A stretch of 64,000 nucleotides of DNA from Gerris lacustris (Eukaryota; Arthropoda; Insecta; Hemiptera; Gerridae), in assembly GCA_951217055.1 (NCBI GenBank), contig OX578282.1:11037877-11101876 (forward strand). The letters are read 5' to 3'. The position numbers and the translations under genes are program-made. A model generated the notes under the pieces. That model was not told the origin of the DNA. It did not search any database and saw only the letters and a list, made by a program, of their open reading frames with translations. Every line of letters starts with the position of its first letter. Position 1 is the stretch's first letter. Positions 57,385 to 64,000 of the stretch are shown here, piece by piece.

Positions 57385-58274
57385 TTTTTTAGGGTTTCGT
57401 AAATCCTTATCGAAACCCTGATTCTGAGTGTGATGTATCTGTCCGTCTGTCGCTCTATGGTTCATACCTCCTGAACCGTTTAAGCTAAAATGTTGAAATT
57501 TTAAATACTGGCGTAACGTTTTAAACTTGTTAGAAGACAAAAATGCAATTCGCAAAAATTTGGTAAACTCAAATATATACATTTAAAAAAAAAAAAAAAA
57601 AATTGAGGTGGGTTATGTATATTTTTGTAATCTATTCTTTAGTATCTTTCATTTAATACTTTAGATACCTAGTTAATCAGATCAAATTGCGTCTTATTTT
57701 TCCTTCAGCCAGCATACCACACATTTTACATATTTTCATTTTTTTTTTTTTTTTTTTTTGGTTGTAGTTTTAGTCCCGTTTAACATCTCATTAGGTCATT
57801 ACAGGACGGGGGTTATCCGGCCACTTTACTTATCTAATCGATGAGATCATCAGTGTGAAACATGTCTCACCCCGCTGGGATTCGAACTCACTGCCGGGGT
57901 TTAGACCTTGGTTTCAGAGTCGAGTGTGCTAACCCCTCGGCTACACCGGCCCCACATATTTTCATTAACAGCAGAAATATGCTGTTTTTTGTTTTTTTGA
58001 CAAAATTGCATGAAAAAATTAACAATTTATCCAAGAGTTTGTAATCTACTCTTTAATATTTTAATGTGTTACCTCTCTCAAAATTTCAAGAGTAATAAAC
58101 TCTTTTTGGAAACCTGAGGCGAACTAAAACTAATTTTTGTTCACCATACTTTTCCCGTTTCATCTTATTATCTGTTTTAATTCAAAATTTATTGGAATCA
58201 TGCAAAGTGACAGACACATGAACGAAACTATAAGATTTTCTTTTTTTTTGGTTTTACCAACGAAACCCTAAAAA
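57385..58274. mobile_element. TTTTTAGGGTTTCGTAG-family element with nested SINE
   Basis: Left end TTTTTTTAGGGTTTCGTAAA, right end CAACGAAACCCTAAAAATG. The left portion holds CTGTCCGTCTGTCGCTC, as in other copies. The SINE at 57741-57955 lies inside. No TSD assigned. Confidence 0.6.
57741..57955 (-). mobile_element. tRNA-derived SINE with poly(A) tail
   Basis: On the minus strand: GGGGCCGGTGTAGCCGAGGG then GTTAGCACACTCGAC (A box), GAGTTCGAATCCCAGCGGGG (B box), a body and an A run (T run 57741-57760 on +). The orientation and tail are typical of a SINE; it is not a functional tRNA. Confidence 0.85.
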
Positions 58275-58654
58275 TGGGAAGAGTGGGGATGAATTTGATT
58301 TTTAAAAAAGTTGATGTATGAATAAGTTTTGGGAGCGATTTGTAAGTCGAGGTTATGTCAGTTGTTGTTTGATGCATTATTTCAGAACATTCCTTTATTG
58401 TTTTTTTTTTTACAAAGTAATTTTATCCTTCAATATTAAACTTTACAAATGCATTATTGTCATTAAGCATTTGTTTTATTTAATCAAATCTATTTCTTAT
58501 ACATTTTCAGTTGATTGTCATGCACCATCTTTTGTTTTTATTTAGCTTTACTCTACAGTCTCTGAGTGTGATTTACCAAGTTTCTTTCTTCTCTCTGTTC
58601 ATATTCGGAAATTTGTCTTTTGAGATTATAACTATTTATGTGTATTTTTTCCTT

Positions 58655-59309
58655 TCTTTTTTAGGGTTTCGTAGATCATCCTCGAAATCCTTATGTCGAG
58701 GGTGTGTCTGTGTCCGTTCATTGTGGATGTGTCTGTCCGTTCATTGTGGATGTGTCTGTCCGTTCATTGTACATTGGTTCACATCCCCCTAACAGTTCAA
58801 TTTAATGAGTTGAAATTTAAAATACTAGCATAACTTTTTGAGCCAATATACGCATGTGTAGTGCGCAAAAATTTGCTAAGCTCAATTTTTTTTTAAAAAA
58901 ATTCAAGAGGGGGGTATCAAATGAAAGCTACTGAAGAGTGCATTACTAACATTTATATGTTAGTAGGAATATTGTGTGTTTTACACCCAATATTCCTTTT
59001 TTAGTGCCAAAATTTCACTAAAAAAAAATGACCCCAACCACCTTATAAAGGCTAGTCCTAAAATTTTGAAATAATTCATGCAAATACCTGTTGAAAATTG
59101 TAATTAAAAAAATAATTTAATTTTTCGTTATTACCGATATAAAAAACACTGTGACACCCTGGGGGATTGAACCAGGGACCCCTACTCTACTCTCCTAACT
59201 CTACACTGTTTTTTTGGGGCCATCCATTTAAATTTGGGGAAATAATAAAATGTTGTATCAGCATATAATAACGTATAATATGCTTAATAGCCTACGAAAC
59301 CCTAAAAAG
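58655..59309. mobile_element. TTTTTAGGGTTTCGTAG-family element, 655 bp, with tRNA-like segment
   Basis: Left end TTTTTTAGGGTTTCGTAGAT, right end GCCTACGAAACCCTAAAAAG. Near the left end a 23-bp unit TGTGTCTGTCCGTTCATTGT-GGA is tandemly repeated (58704-58771). At 59155-59205 the minus strand reads GGTCCCTGGTTCAATCCCCC, a B-box-like segment. Confidence 0.7.
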
Positions 59310-60217
59310 TACTTGGGTTCAAGTACTTCCCTGTGATTTTTTACACATATTATCCTTAAAATTATTGTTATAATTTAATACTCACTTAGTCGAGGAGAAA
59401 CGTAATTCTTTCCAGTGACCCCTTGAGTATTTTTTACTTTTATTGGTTGTCATAAATCTCATCGATATATATTTAGATGAGAATAGGCTTTATTTTACGA
59501 AGGATTATAGATTAGTTATGAATAATAATTATTTACTGTAGAATAGTACAAGAAATAATTCAAATTTATTTAGTTTTATAGTAAGTATTAATTTTATAAA
59601 AACATTACATAATAGTGCCAAACTTGATTTTATAGCTTAGTTTCAATTAACAAGCTTTAATTAATTTAATCATTTTTTCTTTCTTAATGATTTTATAAAT
59701 AACTAAACTATTAATATTATTTGGGGCATCTTTTTATTTTTTTTTTTTATTGTAAATGAAACATTTGCTTTAAAACAAAAGCTTTCGTCATCGAAAAACC
59801 TGTGATCATTTGTTAATTAATTCTTCTGACGATTTTAATAGAATAATAATGCCTTTATTAAATTAAATCAGTGTTTTTTTATTATAAAAATAAATTAATT
59901 AATAATGTTTTTTTGATATGTTTGGTAAATTATATAAGTTTTGATATTTTTTAATTATTATTTAGATGTGAAATAAGGATAGTTTATGGGTTGTCCCTTT
60001 GTCACTTTTTATTTTCTCTTTAGAAAATGTTTAAAATTAATTTTAATATGAAATAGTAAAATCTTGTTAATTTGAAATTTATAAGACAGCTTAATATAAA
60101 TAACCCTTGGAAATTTAAAGACAATAATATCTTAATGTTCAGTAAATTAAAAAACCATATTGAACATCAGATTGGATAATTAAATCATTTGAACCCAATA
60201 GCACTGCTTATTGTGGA
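59310..60217. other. Non-coding AT-rich stretch
   Basis: No gene or delimited element recognised. Confidence 0.4.
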
Positions 60218-61526
60218 CAGGGCCGGCACAAGAGGTTTTGGCACTCTAGGCAAAACTATTATAAGCCCCCCCCCCCCCCCCCCCCATCATTCTAAGCCAA
60301 CACCGATCCGTCGATTTAGCCACTCACTTTTAGGAAAAATAAGGACAAAACAAATAAAACACAATTTATCCCAAATTTATTATACACTACAATGCAAATA
60401 ACTTGCTAACTCTGTTCAGTTCAGATAAAATTGTTGCCAGTCTTACTAATCTCTCTTCTGTCATACATGACCCTAGCCCAAAGGGGGGTTCAGGGGGTCT
60501 CCCCTGGAAATTTTTAGAAAATTAGGTTCAAAATGGTGAATTTTGGGCCTTTTTTTTAGAGCTTTTTCAGCTAAAAAAAAGCATCACCTAAAAGTTTGTT
60601 TACCCATTCAATGCGTAATCCAATTCATGAACCTACCTTAGTTACCATATATATCTAAACGATTTTAAAAGTTAATTTAAAAATAAATTAAACATAAAAA
60701 AAAGGTTTGGATCCACTGTGGATACAAACGTGAGCGGGCCTGACGGAGCCTTGCAAGATGGTTCTACTCGAGGCACGGAGAATAGAGCTACAGAGGGCTG
60801 AAATGGAGGGCTTGGATCCACTGTGGATCCACCCGCCAGGCGCGTTAGCACGGCATGGATCCATTGTGGATCCACCCGCATTGAATGGGTTAAAATTGTT
60901 TCTGCAGAATTTTTGAAACATTTATTAACTAAGTAAATCGGTTTTTAGACTAAAAAAAAAAAGTTGTTTACCTTTAACGCTATACTATGCTATTAATTCT
61001 TCCTGATTCATTATGAAATACCTTCACAACCTCCTATACAGCAACTGAACTAGGGGATGCACACTCAACTGAGTATATAAACAAACAACTATTAAAGTAT
61101 GCAAATAAACAAACACAAAATAGTTTAATGTTTGTATCCCACATAAACATGTAAGTGGGAATCCCAGTTTTAAATGTTAATATCAACTTGACTATTGCTC
61201 CATAAACAATTATCATTTATTTGCAAAATAATTATATTATTAGTTTTAAATGGGTATGAAAAATAATAAAACATAAGAAATGTTCAACCTTATTTTATTC
61301 AATTGATATTATTTTGTAATTCTGTTGTATTTTTTTTGGGGGGGGGGGGGGGGGCTCCCCCCTCTACCCCATGGATCCGCCCCTGAGATTTCTCCTAATT
61401 TAAGTTATTTATCTATCTTTCTTTGTAGAAACATTGACTCTTGGTGGGCAAGTATTTTCCGGCGCCCCTCAGGCCCTAGCGCCCTAGGCGGTCGCCTAGT
61501 TCGCCCATACGGTCACGCCGGCCCTG
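60218..61526. mobile_element. hAT-like non-autonomous element, 1309 bp, with nested MITE
   Basis: Ends CAGGGCCGGCACAAGAGG and GGTCACGCCGGCCCTG. Flanks ATTGTGGA (60210-60217) and ATTGTGCA (61527-61534) agree at 7 of 8. Poly(C) at about 60268-60285 and poly(G) at about 61337-61353. It contains the TTAA element at 60603-60889. Confidence 0.75.
60603..60889. mobile_element. TTAA-type piggyBac-like MITE, 287 bp, nested
   Basis: Inverted ends CCCATTCAATGCG and CGCATTGAATGGG; flanks TTTA (left) and TTAA (right). The interior repeats GGATCCACTGTGGATCC-like palindromes. A related block is in kelch intron 7 (46960-47160). Confidence 0.65.
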
Positions 61527-61532
61527 ATTGTG

Positions 61533-61630
61533 CAGGAGATAGCGTGCAAAAAAGTGTCTAACCAATCAAGAGTTTTGTATGTAAGTTAATATTTTGTGCC
61601 TTTTAGGTATATGTTTGAAAGTTACCTTTA
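61533..61630. mobile_element. CCAGGAGATAGC-family fragment, one end only
   Basis: CAGGAGATAGCGTGCAAAAA then AGTGTCTAACCAATC matches the left end of the 48474 element, including the following TTTTGTATGTAAGTTAATAT. It begins directly at the TSD of the adjacent hAT-like element. No opposite end was found. Confidence 0.6.
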
Positions 61631-62973
61631 TCAGAAAGGGTATAGCCTGAATAAAAGATTTATGTTCCCCATTGAAGATCACTACTTCTAAAAATGAAAT
61701 TGAAAAACTATACATCTTTCAAAACAAGATTTTCATTTAAAAATCCTGTGTTGTGGGTAGAAAATGTTTATTATTAAATTAATTTAAAGAATAGGGCATT
61801 ACTAGTTTTGTCTGTTCTTGCTTAAACATAGACACATTTACTTTTGTGTTGAATGTACTTTAAAAATGTTTATTGCTATGACAGTAATTTACTGTTAAAA
61901 TTAAAATCAAATTAAATTAAATCCTATATAACAAGGTTTTACTATTTTTTTAGCAACTTTTTGGGGAAGAAGAAGTAAAAATCAAGTATAAATTCAAATT
62001 TCGATCAAATTTTTATTAATGTACTCATCAATAAAATAATTTCCTAAGATTTGTAAAGCTATAAATATGTCTGTTAGATTTTTCATTTGATATTCATCCT
62101 TTAATGATTTGGACTACTTTGCTGGTACAAACCACTGGAAGGAACAGAATTATTAAAAATAAGGATCAAAACTATCAATTGATATAATGCTAACCCTTAT
62201 TATTTTTTTTTAAAGAAAAGTTAATTTTGAATTAAACATTATATCCTTTAAAGATTAATTTAACTAACCAACTAATAACTATTTATGTATACATTTTTTA
62301 AACAGGAAATTTATAAATTGTTGCATTGACTCTTTAAATTAGTAAAAAAAAACAACTTTTTTTTATGTTTCATTCAAATGTTTTTTTTTTATTTTTGGCA
62401 TTATTTGATGTACAAATTTTAATTTAATTTTTCTGGTATTGCTGTTCCTATAAAAAAAACTGTTTCACTATAAATCCTCAATGTGTACTTTACATTTTTT
62501 ATTAGTAAAACTTATGAATTTTTATGTTGTAGATAATTATTTCAGTTTCGAGAGGATCAAATTCCACAATATTATGTTTTTCAGTTATTGTAAATATTTC
62601 TCTTTTTTTTAAATTTGTAAATAAAAATTATTAATTCATTTTATCATTATAAATTTATTTATTTATATAATATTAGTTAAAAAGAAAAAAATAAATTGGA
62701 AAAGAAAATATATTCCCTTATTTACCCTTTCCCTTTTTCTTTAATTGTTGGTATTTAATTTGGCATGTTTTCATTCTTGATATGGCTTTTTCAGTGAGTG
62801 TGAGAAACGCTTCACTAATTAGACTATGTCTAAATCAGGTTTGGACCTCATTACCATGAAATCATAACTGTTAAAACTGACAAAAACCTTGTAGTCACAT
62901 CTTAGAGATGTGCTTCGACCTTTAATCTTTGATGATGAATTAAGTGGAACATAAGGTACATAGTCACATTATA
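61631..62973. other. Non-coding AT-rich stretch
   Basis: No exon, RNA gene or element recognised. Confidence 0.4.
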
Positions 62974-63951
62974 CAGGGTGTCCCAAAAAAGCTTAGCGCG
63001 CTATTCAGAACAGGGTTCTACATGTGAAAATAAGTCGAAAATCCTCAGTAACGTTTTTTTAAATTTCGCTTAGTTTAGCTGTAATCCGCCATTTTGTATT
63101 TCTTTTAAAAAAAAAATTATATTTCAAAAACCCTTCAAGATATTTTAATGAAACGACAGATATTTTACTTACTCCGATATCTAAAATTTCCAAAAATATA
63201 GTTTCCTAATTTCAAAATGCCATTTAAAATTTTAAGTCAAATTCCATGAAAACCAGTAGATATGAAGAAATTATGCATGAAACATAAGTTGTAGAATTTT
63301 TTAATCCAAATCTAACGGTACCTTAATTATTGAAATCGGTTTATAAATAATGAATTTACGATTGCTTTAATGTTCACAATGTAACTCAACATCATGTTTA
63401 AATGTACTAATAAAGAAAAACTCCCCCGAACAAAATTTAAGATAATAATGATTAAAACTTAAAATGGAATGTAAATAGTTAAAATGATTTTTTAAAAAGA
63501 AATTATAATAATTTTACTAATAATTTTTACACCAAAAACATTAAAATAATCGAAATTTCGTTATTTATGAACCGACTTCAATCATTTCGGTACCGTTAGA
63601 TTTGTATTATAAAATTCTACAACTTTTATCTCACGCAAAATTTCTTCATACCTAACTGGTTTTCATGTAATTTGACTATTAAAATTTTAATTGGCCACCA
63701 TTTTTAAATTTGATAAATTTGAAAACTAATACTTTTGGATTTTAGATATCGGAGTTAGTAAGACTTCTGTCAAGTTTCATAAAAATATCTTGAAGGGTTT
63801 TTGGAATATAATTTTTTTCATTAGAAATACAAAATGGTGAATTACGGCTAAACTAAGCCAAAATCGAAAAAAGTTACTGAGCATTTTCGACTTATTTTCA
63901 CATGGAGAACCCTGTTCTGAATAGCGCGCTAAACTTTTTTGGGACACCCTG
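62974..63951. mobile_element. Foldback element with ACAGGGTGTCCCAAAA-type ends, 978 bp
   Basis: Ends CAGGGTGTCCCAAAAAAGCT and AAACTTTTTTGGGACACCCTG, flanked by TA on both sides. The two halves are inverted copies over nearly the whole length, meeting near 63460: TAGCGCGCTATTCAGAACAG versus CTGTTCTGAATAGCGCGCTA, and GGTACCGTTAGATTTG in both halves. Such TA-flanked foldbacks are mariner/Tc1-type MITEs in many insects. The ORF at 63777-63995 is incidental. Confidence 0.85.
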
Positions 63952-64000
63952 TATTTGGTTAATGCCTTTTGTGTCATTATTCCATTCAGTGGCATATCCA

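Noticed and set aside
57870..57955. Possible tRNA gene on the minus strand
   Set aside because: Same reasoning: good A and B boxes, but followed by a SINE body and a poly(A) tail.

Overview
The window is from an animal nuclear genome, almost certainly an insect. It is AT-rich and intron-rich, and full of DNA-transposon debris. All the genes I can support are interrupted by introns, lie on the + strand, and have insect-type homologues. Nothing in the sequence fixes the order; a hemimetabolous or hemipteran insect is plausible but unproven.

Three protein-coding genes are supported. (1) 5089-8569: the last two coding exons of a zona pellucida (ZP) domain membrane protein of the dusky / dusky-like / miniature family, which shapes apical cuticle. 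The signal-peptide exon or exons were not found and probably lie upstream. (2) 24779-27921: a complete two-exon OPA3-type mitochondrial protein. (3) 37532-52194: a complete thirteen-coding-exon BTB-BACK-Kelch gene of the KLHL2/KLHL3/ring-canal-kelch group. Its 598 codons join in frame across every splice junction, and a further spliced exon lies downstream of the TGA stop. The three genes look functionally unrelated and there is no operon logic: cuticle sculpting, mitochondrial membrane, and a CUL3 ubiquitin-ligase adaptor.

The rest is introns and intergenic DNA dominated by mobile elements. Several can be delimited by terminal inverted repeats (TIRs) plus target-site duplications (TSDs). They include a six-copy MITE family ending in GGTACTTNTTTAGATTGTTAC, four copies with exact 8-bp TSDs; hAT-like elements at 3445-3515 (only 71 bp), 21294-22303, 44906-45902 and 60218-61526; PIF/Harbinger-like elements with 3-bp TSDs at 10103-10281, 20031-21017 and 52914-53870; TTAA-flanked piggyBac-like MITEs at 53328-53616 and 60603-60889; pogo/Tigger-like elements at 38685-39346, 42561-42984 and 54209-55035; and long foldback elements at 13510-13897, 25259-26535, 30125-32125 and 62974-63951. 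Retroelement remnants are a Jockey-clade reverse transcriptase (28973-29830), an RTE-like reverse transcriptase on the minus strand (3600-4870), a PHD-finger ORF1-like fragment (11488-11847), tRNA-derived SINEs, 5S-rRNA-derived modules, and a Penelope-like remnant with hammerhead-ribozyme-like inverted ends (50051-50735).

The most unusual material is the Penelope/hammerhead remnant inside a kelch intron, the MITE family whose interior has expanded into arrays of palindromic subrepeats, the repeats carrying 5S-like modules, and the spliced sequence just after the kelch stop codon. I did not find a wholly new multi-gene system. All exon boundaries are manual predictions from reading frame, GT-AG sites and protein-family memory; no alignment or transcript data were available.
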